Shown here piece by piece: positions 49,671 through 59,380 of a stretch of DNA of 64,000 nt (positions are counted from its first letter, which is position 1; every line of letters starts with the position of its first letter). Under the pieces are notes generated by a model. It saw only the letters and a list, made by a program, of their open reading frames with translations. It was not told the DNA's origin and did not search any database. Both the position numbers and the translations under genes were made by a program. Source of the stretch: Aurantiochytrium sp. KH105 (taxonomy: Eukaryota; Sar; Bigyra; Thraustochytrida; Thraustochytriidae). Location: contig BGKB01000126.1 of the NCBI GenBank assembly GCA_003116975.1, positions 62,001 to 126,000 on the forward strand, given 5' to 3'.

Positions 49671-52061
49671 ATGCTGCAAAGCGGAAAAGGAGGGTGCCGC
49701 GACCTGGAGCTCGAGCTACCGGAGAAGAACTACAAGCAGCAGACGCTTCCCAGGACGGCCAACTTTGGAACGTTTGACAAAAGGGAAAACCCGTTCCGCG
49801 CAGAAATTGTGACGAGGGCGGCAAACGCGATTGTCCAAGGTCTTGAGGTGAGCGATAAAAGTCACGCGAGTATGGGGCTTGCGGCGAAGCTGCGCACGAG
49901 CGTGAACGCTGCGTTTTTGGTGGGTGCGTGGGCATGCGTGGCCCTTGGCGGCGCCTTTCTCATCTTTGAGAATGACAAGAGCTTTTCTCGAGTAATGTCG
50001 GAATACCTTGAAATCAAAGGATTGCACCATTCGGCGCTCGCCGTGGGTATGTTGGTCGTCTTCACTGCATTCGGTGGTGTCTTTGTCGCTGGTCACCTGG
50101 CTCTGCGCCGGTCAAAACCCGGCGCTGTGCGGTGTCGCCGATGCTCAACGTGGACATGGCGCATGGTCGAAGTTCCGTTCTTTGGGCGCATGGCCCTTGT
50201 TGAGATCACGCTTATGCTGGCATGGATTCTACTTCAGTCCATTACCATGATGCAGTACTTTATCAAATTAAAGGAGCACCATAGCTCTCACGGGGAAGGA
50301 ATGACCACCAAGACGATTTTGATGGGCCTTTGCTGCATGTTCGGCATTGGCTTTGGTGTGAACCTGGCTGTTCTCATGCTCCCTGTCTCCAAGCACTCGT
50401 TCTGGTTGGAGCTTCTCGACGTTGGATTTGAGCGTGCTGTCCGCGTCCACCGCTGGATCGGAGTCCTGGTCATGGCTCTTATCGTGCTTCACGCGCTTTT
50501 CGCTGTGCTGACCTACATTCACGTGGAGAGCCTCGCGTACTGCATGGGCTGGAGCAGCGTGTCACCAGGAGATGATGCGTACTGTCAACCTGTGCTCGTC
50601 AAAATCAACATCTACGGCGAGATCGCGTTCGCCGGAGGTATTCTTCTCAGCGTCACATCCCTGCCCGCGGTGCGACGCTTTTCGTACCAGCTGTTCTACT
50701 ACTCGCATGTAATTGGCGCGGTGTTATTCTTTGGGTTTGGCATCATCCACTTTTCGTCGACATTGACATACTTTTTGCCTGGTCTCGCCACGTACGTCGC
50801 CGACAAAGTTATTTCGACATGGCGACGGGCGCGCTCTTGCTTGTTGCTGCACTACAGCGTCAATGACGAGACAGACTGCACCAAATTGGAGATCGCACTT
50901 GATCAAGACACGCCACTGCCTCGTCAGGGCCACTGGTACCACGTCAATGTCCGGGAAGCTTCCGTGCTTCAGTGGCACCCCATGAGTGTGGCCGAAACCA
51001 ATGCTGAGGAGCACTCCATCGTTTTTTACATTCGGCACGATGGTGACTGGTCGAGTCGGCTCGGCAGTGTTGCTCGGGCTCGAGCGCTGCAGCAAGAAGG
51101 TCTCACAGTCCGTCTGGACGGCCCTTTCGGAGGCACGCACACGCGCCATAGTGGGTACATGAATAACGACGCGGCCGTCTTTGTCTGCGGCGGAATCGGC
51201 ATCACAGCCCATGCGCTCGCTGTCGAAGCGGCCGTGGCGTCAGACTGTTTTCAGCTCGTCGCGCTCCGCTGGTTTGTCACAAGAAAAGCCTTTTTAGATC
51301 AGCACACAGCCGTGCTTGAGCGACTTGCGGGCATGGGCGCTGACGTTCAGGTACACATTACTCGTGGGGCCGACGTCGAACGTGAGGCAAATTTGCAGCC
51401 TGCCACACGATGGTCGGAGTCGTCATTGTTGAGGAGGTCCAGGTGGCGCTACGCGACGAACCTGGACTCTGGCATTGCCAAAGCGATTGTAACTGCTGCC
51501 GCGGCTCTCTCGCTGGTGGGGGCCCTTCGCAGTCAGGGGACCAAGAACCCTGGGCATCACCATCACGACCACACGCAAGAGAATTTTTTCCTCGAGCACG
51601 CAAAGAACTTGACTTTCATTGTTGGCATGTGTGTATTGATCACAGTGGCCGTGGCCATCAAATTTTCGATCGTGACAAAAGCGTTGCGTATTCTCTGCCC
51701 AGACAAGATGTTTCGAGCATGGACTCGCGTCGCCAAGAAACTAAGTCTGAGTGACGCGGAGCTGGCGCTGACGTCTCCGGATCCGCTTGAGCGGCAACGA
51801 TTTCTTGTCGATGGCGGCTCCCTGCCGAGTACTCCCGCGTCGGGCGAGTTACTCTCTGTGAGCTATGGGCGCCCACGACTCGAAGACGTGTTCGCTGAGC
51901 TCGCTTCAAACCTGGAGGAACGCTCCACTGGCATCCGTCTCGCTGGCGTCTCTCTCTGCGGACCAGAACGCCTTGTCAACGGGTCGATCTTGGCCGCAAA
52001 CACGGTGTCGAAAAATTCGACTGTAACCTTTATCATTGATGAGGAAGAGTACTCATTCTAA
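49671..52061 (+). CDS. ferric reductase / NADPH oxidase-like transmembrane flavocytochrome (paralog 2)
   Basis: 796 residues from the ATG at 49671. The first paralog begins at a position matching Met68 here (ATG at 49872, A at -3 and G at +4), so the true protein may have 729 residues. The 67-residue extension has normal codon bias, so both starts stay open. It has the same bis-heme H-x13-H pairs (HRWIGVLVMALIVLH and HVIGAVLFFGFGIIH), HPMS, GGIGIT and a CGP motif near the end, with a final EEEYSF. Long blocks are shared with paralog 1. The late pair of hydrophobic segments is retained, but the loop between them has GHHHHDH, absent from paralog 1. Head-to-tail arrangement indicates tandem duplication. 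A role in iron uptake or superoxide production is inferred. Confidence 0.87.
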   Translation: MLQSGKGGCRDLELELPEKNYKQQTLPRTANFGTFDKRENPFRAEIVTRAANAIVQGLEVSDKSHASMGLAAKLRTSVNAAFLVGAWACVALGGAFLIFENDKSFSRVMSEYLEIKGLHHSALAVGMLVVFTAFGGVFVAGHLALRRSKPGAVRCRRCSTWTWRMVEVPFFGRMALVEITLMLAWILLQSITMMQYFIKLKEHHSSHGEGMTTKTILMGLCCMFGIGFGVNLAVLMLPVSKHSFWLELLDVGFERAVRVHRWIGVLVMALIVLHALFAVLTYIHVESLAYCMGWSSVSPGDDAYCQPVLVKINIYGEIAFAGGILLSVTSLPAVRRFSYQLFYYSHVIGAVLFFGFGIIHFSSTLTYFLPGLATYVADKVISTWRRARSCLLLHYSVNDETDCTKLEIALDQDTPLPRQGHWYHVNVREASVLQWHPMSVAETNAEEHSIVFYIRHDGDWSSRLGSVARARALQQEGLTVRLDGPFGGTHTRHSGYMNNDAAVFVCGGIGITAHALAVEAAVASDCFQLVALRWFVTRKAFLDQHTAVLERLAGMGADVQVHITRGADVEREANLQPATRWSESSLLRRSRWRYATNLDSGIAKAIVTAAAALSLVGALRSQGTKNPGHHHHDHTQENFFLEHAKNLTFIVGMCVLITVAVAIKFSIVTKALRILCPDKMFRAWTRVAKKLSLSDAELALTSPDPLERQRFLVDGGSLPSTPASGELLSVSYGRPRLEDVFAELASNLEERSTGIRLAGVSLCGPERLVNGSILAANTVSKNSTVTFIIDEEEYSF

Positions 52062-52391
52062 TGATGGTGGCGCCAATACTGCTATCGTTGCGGCTGTTGT
52101 TGATGGTGACGACAGCGACGACGATATCCAAACTGACAATGACGACGATAACGCTGAAAATGACAATGACGACGGAATTGTTATGAATGATGGGGATGAT
52201 GATGTTGACATAGATAGATTGATGGATGGGGGTATACTACCAAGGCCTTGATTGCTGGCCTTGGCTGACCTATGAGTAAGCAAATTGTTTTGAATGCAGA
52301 CACCTTTGCGCCGCACCTTGATTTGTGCAAGAAGAGTCGAACTGAATGAATCGTGCTTGGTCTCGCTCAAGATAAAAAGAAAAATTGTTGA
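52062..52391. other. short spacer between convergent genes
   Basis: 330 bp, rich in GATGA/GACGA-type trinucleotide repeats at 52090-52210. The apparent Asp/Asn-rich frame there is simple sequence. Confidence 0.5.
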
Positions 52392-55300
52392 CTATGATGG
52401 TGTTGCTGGTGAAGATACCGCCGAATTTGGCGTCGTGTTTTTGTCTGCGCCTGGAGGTGTTTCTGGAGAGGCGAGCTGGGCTGATCCCGTGGACGCGTTG
52501 TCGCTCTCGCCGTCCGACTCCTCGCCGCCGGCATCTTCGTTTGGCACTGCAGCATGTCGTCGCTGCAAGACTTCGCGGTGGAGGGCCTTCCACTCGTTGC
52601 GGTTCCTGCGAACCTGGCGGAAGATATCTGTTGCTGGGGGGTAGATTTCCCGAAAGGCTTTGAACAGGGGTAACGCGATAAAATCGAGAAAAGAAACCTG
52701 GTTCCTCTCATTGTCGGGCTTGGTCCGGTCCATAAAGTCGGAAATGTTGATGCCCAAAGCGCGCTCCTCGTCACCCTGCTGAAAGAATTCCTCCGTAATG
52801 AGGTCAGACCAGCGCTTGTGCAGCGGGAACCGTTTGCTCGCGTGGCCGATGTCGGAAACCTTGATACATATCTCAAGAATAAGGTCGCGGCGGTCGGGAG
52901 TTACAAAATTGCCCTTGAGCGTGCCTGCAAGACCCTTGAGCTTGGTGACAGTCTCAAAGTGGTTGCGCAGGTCGGTTGCCAAAACCATCCTGATGGCGGA
53001 CTTGCGAAAGTGCAAGTACTCGTCCTTGGAAAGGTGCGAAAGAATGTTGTAGCCTGGGGTGTGCAAAAGCTGGAACGCGTTCGCCAAATGCATTTGTTCC
53101 AGTACAGAATGGTCGCTGTAAATGATGCTGAGACGGTGGTCGGTGCGAATCAAAAAGTTGTTATTGCGACCTGGGTGGTTGACGTCGTGCACAGCGGCAG
53201 CAAAAAGGGCCGTCATCGTCTCGAGCGAGCTCAGCTCGCGGCCAAGGTGAAGCGAGTACAAAAGGTGGTGGACAGAGACCAAGACGTCGGCGGCATGCGC
53301 GCTATTATGATACGGCATGGGTTGGTATTGCGATTCAAGCTGGTTTGAAAAGGCCTTAAAGGTCCGTCGGTCGATGCGGAATTCCTTGATGAGCTCACAC
53401 TTGGAAAAGATGACCCAGAGCATTGTATACAAAGGCTTTCCGCCCGTCTCCTCTGCGAGGGTGAGGGAGTCAAAATTCCAGTCCGAAAGCTGACCGAGCA
53501 AAACCTGAAGCTGAGTGCATGAGGGAGAGCTCGAGAAGGAGCCCAAACTGGACTTGCGGCGGACCCGGGAGTTCATGTCACCAGCACCATGATCTGACTT
53601 GGACTCGGTCTGCGATGTGGGAGACCCGGGCAAAAACGACGAAGCGGAGTTTTGTCGACTCAAACTGTCAACCGTCGGGAGCATGGGGTTTCCAATCGAT
53701 TTCGTCGGAGCACCACCCGACGACTTGTCAGAGTAGAAGAACTCGCCTTCGTTGTCAAAATCGGGCAATGAGCTCTCGTTATCGTCATAGCCCCCAGGCC
53801 CACCTGCGAGTCGCAACCATCCATTGATGTCGCCGTCAGCGAGATCCGGTCCACCGCGCAAAATGGGCTTCATGAGCGTCTCGGGGTCAGAGAGCGCTTC
53901 GATGGCGTTGTCGATCAGCTGTAGAGGGGAGAAGGGAAGGTTTTTGAAATCAAATTCCTCTTCCGGTTCATCGCTCGTGCCTGGCGGGGCAGGGAGCTCG
54001 TCGTCCTCGTCGTCCTCGCCCTCGTTGTCGTCGTCGCCACCGTCGTGTTCCACCTCGCCATCATCATCATCCTCGCCATCCTTGTTGCCATCGCCAGCTG
54101 AATCGCTCGCATCCGTCTGTTCATCGCTGGTCATCGACTTGAGCTTGGAAGAGGACGCTTGGCCTCCGTCGCTCTCGCTATTCGATCCCGACTCGAAGCC
54201 GCTCTGGTCGTTGTCCACTTCCTCCTCTTCCTCGTGCTCGTTGTTGTGGTCGTTTCCAGCATCATCCTCGTCGTTCTTCTTGGCAAGAAGACGAGAATCA
54301 GAACTGCCAAGATTAGACGTGCGCGAAAAGGGCGACTTCTTCGTCTCAGGATTCGCTGGGGACGCTGAAGATGATACAGGAGCCGATTGCTTCTTTGCAA
54401 GAGACTTCTTCTTCTTTTCGATGAGTTTCTTGTCTGTGGGGCCCATGCGCTTGAGTGTGCTTCCGGGAGGCGCAGGCGTGGTGGTGGGCACCAGGGTGCT
54501 GCTCTGGCTGCTCTTTCGCGAAAGCGAGGTCGGCGTCGAACACTGTGAAGAGATCTCGGACTGTTCCTCTCGAAGAAATTCCTCCTCTTCCTTGACAAAA
54601 GCCTTGAGCGCGTCAACGATGGCACGCTTCTCCAGATGCGTCATGAAGGCACGGACCTGAAGCAGCTCCGCAAGCGCACTTTGCAGCGGGGTGTCGATGT
54701 CCTTGCCCATAAAGTCCAGATTCGACCCGCACGAAAGGTGGCGCGTGAGGCGCCCAGGGCTCGTGATGGTGCTCGAGATTGACGAATGCGTGGACGGCTG
54801 TCTGTTCTGACGCCATGTCTTGTTGGAGGTCGTCGTGGCCGCCTCGTCGAGTTCGAGACCAGACATGGACGACAAGCTCGAGGACCTCAACGGAGCAGCA
54901 GCCACGGACGGGGACGTCGGCAACTTCGCGGTCGGCAGAGCAGCGGGTGGGTCAAGGGTAACCGAAGCTGATGCTGGCCGGGAGGTGTTGACCGTGAGGT
55001 TCGAGGGCGCCGACGACGATGACGGACCGGGAGCCTTTGTCGAGGCCGCGGCGTTCCCTGCGGCAACCGGGGCAGCAGGAACTGGTGCCGCCTTTGATGG
55101 TGAAGTTTGCGCTGGACTCTGGGGTGGCTCTTCCGCATGTTGCGAGGCGCTCGCCACCGATGTTCCCGCCGAGGACCTCACCGAGACAGCTGGCGAGGGC
55201 GGGGTGCTCGGGCGTGCGTTGCTGTTGTAGCTCGAGCGATCGGTGCGGAACGATCGAGGGGAACTCGCTGGATGGCCGGTGCGTGCAGAAGAAGGTGACA

Positions 55301-55958
55301 CGGGGGAAGCGGCACTCGAGAGGGAAGTTGGGGACAACAGCCAGCTCATATCCGTGAGTTGCTGCTCCGGGGAAGGGCTCGTCGGAGTCGCTGGGGCTGC
55401 AGAGGGCTGAGCTTGTTTGGGCACGTTCTTGGGGCACTCTGTGGTGCCGGCAGGCATAGTTGCCATGCAGAGTTCCTCGTCTTCGTCCTCATCGTCAGCG
55501 TCGCTGTGGTTCAGTCCCAAGACGTGTCGCAGGTACGTAAAGAGAGCAAAAAGTAAAGCGGGAGCCACGAGTGTGTACAATTCGGTTGGGTTCATGGACT
55601 CTATTGAGGATGGCAAGCCCTGTGACCTGCGCACGGTCTGCAGGATGCTCAAATTTACAAAGCCAAAAACCACAAGTCCCAGCGCGGCGGAGCTTTGTAA
55701 TTTCGCCATGGCGTCTTCGTCATCGGTTTCGTCCTCGTCCTCGTCGTCGTCGTTGCACTCTTCATTTTCGAGGCTCTTGAGGAGTTCATCCACGTCGTCG
55801 ACCGCGCTCATATCGACGCCTTCCATTTCGGCGATGATCTGCGCGACCTCATCGTCGTCGACGGCATTCACCACCACCTCCTCCTCCTCGTCCTCCTCGA
55901 TCTTCTCCGTGGCCGGGGCCGAGGCCGGCATCGTGTCACCTTCCACGCTCTCGACCAT
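52392..55958 (-). CDS. class I 3',5'-cyclic nucleotide phosphodiesterase, N-terminally membrane-anchored
   Basis: 1188 residues from the ATG at 55958. The frame stays open further upstream through GC-rich repeats, but that part begins at a TTG and has no credible protein character. An acidic N-terminus (1-85) precedes two hydrophobic segments (about 90-108 and 126-146), giving a hairpin anchor. About 150-790 is a disordered Ser/Thr/Pro- and Asp/Glu-rich linker. The catalytic domain spans about 820-1130: HNSAH (884-888), HDVNH (924-928), SDIGH (1035-1039) and the purine-binding Gln in NQVSF (Gln1087), the full metal-binding HD set of PDE1/PDE4-type enzymes. It hydrolyses cAMP and/or cGMP to 5'-monophosphate, probably at a membrane. 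Selectivity cannot be decided. No GAF, PAS or calmodulin site was recognised. Confidence 0.9.
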   Translation of the reverse strand: MVESVEGDTMPASAPATEKIEEDEEEEVVVNAVDDDEVAQIIAEMEGVDMSAVDDVDELLKSLENEECNDDDEDEDETDDEDAMAKLQSSAALGLVVFGFVNLSILQTVRRSQGLPSSIESMNPTELYTLVAPALLFALFTYLRHVLGLNHSDADDEDEDEELCMATMPAGTTECPKNVPKQAQPSAAPATPTSPSPEQQLTDMSWLLSPTSLSSAASPVSPSSARTGHPASSPRSFRTDRSSYNSNARPSTPPSPAVSVRSSAGTSVASASQHAEEPPQSPAQTSPSKAAPVPAAPVAAGNAAASTKAPGPSSSSAPSNLTVNTSRPASASVTLDPPAALPTAKLPTSPSVAAAPLRSSSLSSMSGLELDEAATTTSNKTWRQNRQPSTHSSISSTITSPGRLTRHLSCGSNLDFMGKDIDTPLQSALAELLQVRAFMTHLEKRAIVDALKAFVKEEEEFLREEQSEISSQCSTPTSLSRKSSQSSTLVPTTTPAPPGSTLKRMGPTDKKLIEKKKKSLAKKQSAPVSSSASPANPETKKSPFSRTSNLGSSDSRLLAKKNDEDDAGNDHNNEHEEEEEVDNDQSGFESGSNSESDGGQASSSKLKSMTSDEQTDASDSAGDGNKDGEDDDDGEVEHDGGDDDNEGEDDEDDELPAPPGTSDEPEEEFDFKNLPFSPLQLIDNAIEALSDPETLMKPILRGGPDLADGDINGWLRLAGGPGGYDDNESSLPDFDNEGEFFYSDKSSGGAPTKSIGNPMLPTVDSLSRQNSASSFLPGSPTSQTESKSDHGAGDMNSRVRRKSSLGSFSSSPSCTQLQVLLGQLSDWNFDSLTLAEETGGKPLYTMLWVIFSKCELIKEFRIDRRTFKAFSNQLESQYQPMPYHNSAHAADVLVSVHHLLYSLHLGRELSSLETMTALFAAAVHDVNHPGRNNNFLIRTDHRLSIIYSDHSVLEQMHLANAFQLLHTPGYNILSHLSKDEYLHFRKSAIRMVLATDLRNHFETVTKLKGLAGTLKGNFVTPDRRDLILEICIKVSDIGHASKRFPLHKRWSDLITEEFFQQGDEERALGINISDFMDRTKPDNERNQVSFLDFIALPLFKAFREIYPPATDIFRQVRRNRNEWKALHREVLQRRHAAVPNEDAGGEESDGESDNASTGSAQLASPETPPGADKNTTPNSAVSSPATPS

Positions 55959-56454
55959 GGCGCTCGCCTTGGCGTCGCCCCGGGCGAAGCCGCTCTTCTT
56001 GACTGCGCGAGACCCTGCGCGTCGCCGTCTCAGCGCTCTTGTGTACGTCCTCGCCCGAGGCTCTCCTGCGCCCTCCGCTCCGGCCGCCGCCGCAGCGCAG
56101 CGCAGCGCAGCGGAGCGGCAGCGGCTGCCTCGCCCGCGCGCCTCGCGCCCTCCGCGCTCGCTCGCTCGCCCGCAAGCACGCGCGCAAGCTCGAGCTCCGG
56201 CTCGAGCGAGCTCCAGCTCGACGACCTCCTCGCCGCGCGTGCACGCCGCCACGCGCAGCGCTCGCGCTCCGGCGCCGCCTTCTCGCCGCGCGCGCCGCGC
56301 GCCGCTCCCTCGCGCTCCCTCGCGCTCGCGCGCCGCCGGCCGGCCGCCCGGCCGCCCGAGCGCCCGAGCGCCGCGCGCGAGCGCCGCGCCCGCGTGCACA
56401 GCCCGCTCTCTCGCTCTCGCGCGGCCTCGCCTCGCTCGCGCCGCTCCGATCTGC

Positions 56455-56590
56455 CGCCGCCTCGCTCGCCTCGCGTCGCCTCGCCTCGCTCGCCTCGCGT
56501 CGCCTCGCCTCGCTCGCCTCGCGTCGCCTCGCGCCGCGTCGCCTCGCGCCGCCTCGCGTCGCGTCGCCTCGCGTCGCCTCGCGTGGCGTG
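56455..56590. repeat. CGCCTCG-based GC minisatellite
   Basis: Tandem variants of CTCGCCTCGCGTCGCCTCGC, about 25 bp per unit at first and then shorter 5-bp and 10-bp steps. Composition is like the minisatellite at 232-354. Confidence 0.85.
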
Positions 56591-56859
56591 GCGTTTCTTT
56601 CTGCCTGCCTGCCCGCCGGGTCTGGCTGCGCGTGCGGCGCGCCGGCTGCGAACGGATGGATGGATGGATGGAATGGATGTGGATGGAATGGATGGAATGG
56701 ATGGAATGGATGCCCGGATAGATGGAGCCGCGAAATGGACGTCTGAATGGACTCCGCCCGCCCGCGCTGGCGCCCGCGGGCACCTGGCGGCCGGGCGAGC
56801 GCGGGCTGGGAAGCGCCGTCGACCGCTCCGACTCGGCCTCGCGTGCTCTCTCTCTCGCG

Positions 56860-56860
<1 letters not shown>

Positions 56861-56898
<38 letters not shown>
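56861..56898. repeat. (GCTT)n tetranucleotide array
   Basis: Nine GCTT units, followed by degenerate GCTCGCGTGCTT repeats to about 56945. Confidence 0.95.
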
Positions 56899-57256
56899 CT
56901 GCTTCTTGCTCGCGTGCTTGCGTGCTTGCTCGCTCGCTTGCGTGCTGAGATGAGCGCAGGAGAAGTCCGCTTCGCGCGGTCTGCACGCCTGCCTCGCCGG
57001 CTGGACGCCGGGGCTACACAGGCGCGGCACACAGTGGCCTCAGCCGCGCCGGGTCCGTTATCGCGGCGGCCTCGCAAGAAGGGAAGGCCGCGAGCTCGAG
57101 CTCGTCTGCGGTCTGCAGTCTGCTGCTGCTTGTTGGCGTGGCCGTAAGGGACTTTTTTTTGTTATGATGTTAATTTAGAGGATGGAGGTTAGCCGGCGCG
57201 CGAGGAGACCCAACCCCCAAAAATTGCGACTGATCTCGACGCCGTCGAGCGCGCGA

Positions 57257-57257
57257 G

Positions 57258-57293
<36 letters not shown>

Positions 57294-57294
57294 C
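57257..57294. repeat. (CCTG)n tetranucleotide array
   Basis: Nine CCTG units, uninterrupted. Confidence 0.95.
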
Positions 57295-59380
57295 CGCTGC
57301 GCCAGGCTCCGGAGCGGCGCGACGAGCGCGAGCTCGCTCGCTCGCCAGGTAGCTTCGCGGGGCAAAGCGGAGCAAAGTGGCGCGCGCGCACAGGCCTGAT
57401 TCGGGGCGCGAGACAAAGACCCTGGATGGATAGCGGAAGACCGCGCGTGCCCCCCTCGCCGCGACCTCCCTCGCCTCGCGGCTGAGAGCCTGCACACGTC
57501 CTGGGGGCGTGCGCGGAGACCTCCCCAGGACTACCGTCCGCGGTAGCGGCCGCCTAGGCGCGGAGAGACGATATGTCCGTTGAACCGGATCGAGCGCGCC
57601 ACGTTCGTGTGGGGGGTGTAGGCCGCCGTACATGGAGAGGCGGAGGCGGCAGCAGCTGCAGCAGCAGCATTAGCTGCGCGGCGCCTTGATTCGTTTCAGG
57701 AGGAAAGCGGGGAAGGGGGGGGGGGGTGGAAGAAAGAATGATAAGTGAGAGAGATGGGGCGGAGGGCGGTGTCCATTCTCGAAGTTTTGGTGATGAAATT
57801 GTGAACGAGTTGCGAGACGACTGGCGCAGCTCGCCGGAATAAAATGGATGCCACTCGTCAAAGCCGTTGCAGGGCTTCATGGGCTCTAACACCGTGCCAC
57901 TTGGACCGCGAGTAACTCGGAGTCGAGCTTCCTCCCTTCCTTCTTACTTGGGGCCTGCCTGTAGGGAAGGTCTACATGGAAAGTCGCCGCCGCCTTCGTG
58001 ATCGAAATGGACGCGCGAGAGGAAAGTGGACATTGGCGAGCTAACGACTCTCTCCAATGGATTAAGCTGCGGTATGCGTTTGGTGGATGGAAGGAGCACG
58101 AGGGCATGCAGGCAGGCATCCATTTGCCACACGATGATGGTGGTGGTGGTGGTGGTGATGTGTGTAACGAACAAATGTTAGTCCTTGCCATGATTTCGCG
58201 AGAGCGCGCGCTTAGCGCTGACTTGCCCCTACATTGCCTCCAAGAGAGAAATAGAGGCTTAGGCTTCTGGACGCAATTAATTGCAGATGGGCATACTAGG
58301 GTTATGTAATCCCAGCCCCCAACCTTGAGCCTCATCTATACAATTTCCTTGGGTGGGCAGTCCACCTTGCCTTCCCTGGGCCTATTTATCTCCCAACCCA
58401 CCTACCGAGGAGGCAGACAGACCAGCACCCTCCCTTGTCTCAAGTAAGCTGATCGACAAGAACAATAGGCCTAGCAACAGCAACAACAACACTTTTGTTC
58501 GTTCCTAGAAGTCCTCTTTCTTACGAAAGAATAATCTTTCACCGACGCACACGACTGCCTTAGCATTGGGGCGGATGGCGCGGCGAGAGTGTGGAGCCTA
58601 GCACAAACCGTGTTCGAGGCGACTGAACGCAAACGCTCAAGAAGCCCAAAGACCTGACGGGTGGGATCGACTGTGAATGCGTTCAGATTCGAGTGGCAAA
58701 AGAATCGCTGGGGATTTCCCTTTTATTTACCCGGAGTAGGTAGATTCGCACCGTCCAATGTACCGGGCAATGCCAATCTGTCAAATTGGGCATTGTGAAT
58801 GTGTTTAACGACTTGAGTCGTCAGCTTGTTTGCTTGCTTACTTGCTTACTTGCAAGTTGCAAAGATCATGCCCCAGATCAAATTTCGTCTTGGCACTTGA
58901 GCGAATTGTTCTCCATGTCAGGCTCAACATTTCGCCTCTTTTTTGATGTAATAACATCGCGGGATATCTGGTCCGTAGTGCTCCGTTGTTCGCTACGACG
59001 CTGTCAAAGATTTTACAGATTTTTAGACAGTCTTGGGAACGACCAAGAAAACCGCTCACGTCTTGCATATTTTTCTTCGCGTTTCGACATGCTTCGAGTC
59101 TCCGTGCCCTGCTTTTGATCAAGCCCAATAGCAAGAGGCTCCTGCCTCTTGCCATTTCCTTCTCCTTGAGCAAGCATCGCTCCTGGCTTTTCGGCTTTTC
59201 TTCGCAACTCTCCATTGCACAAGTATACGCTAGGCCTAGGCCAAGCTCCGCTTGTGCTTTCGAGTCGCCGCATCCAAGATACAATGGCTCTGACCGTGTC
59301 ACGCGAGAGCCCCTGCGCCAGAAAGAGAGAAAGATCAAAAGCACTTTCCCGGGGACGCGAGCGTGGAGATAGAGGACGCG

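Larger units (their letters stand above)
55959..59380. other. 3.4-kb gene-free region upstream of the phosphodiesterase
   Basis: 55959-57140 is an extremely GC-rich leader with minisatellites. 57150-57900 has (CCTG)n and a G12 run. 57900-59380 is ordinary, more AT-rich sequence with no domain-bearing frame and no tRNA that I could fold. The final part is the leader of the YccF gene. Confidence 0.5.

Noticed and set aside
52062-52250. Asp/Asn-rich frame after the second reductase gene
   Set aside because: It encodes only GATGA/GACGA simple sequence and lies in a 330-bp spacer between two gene ends.
55959-57077. 373-residue N-terminal extension of the phosphodiesterase
   Set aside because: The frame begins at TTG, reads through minisatellites as Arg/Ala/Ser sequence, and a normal ATG at 55958 precedes ordinary protein sequence.
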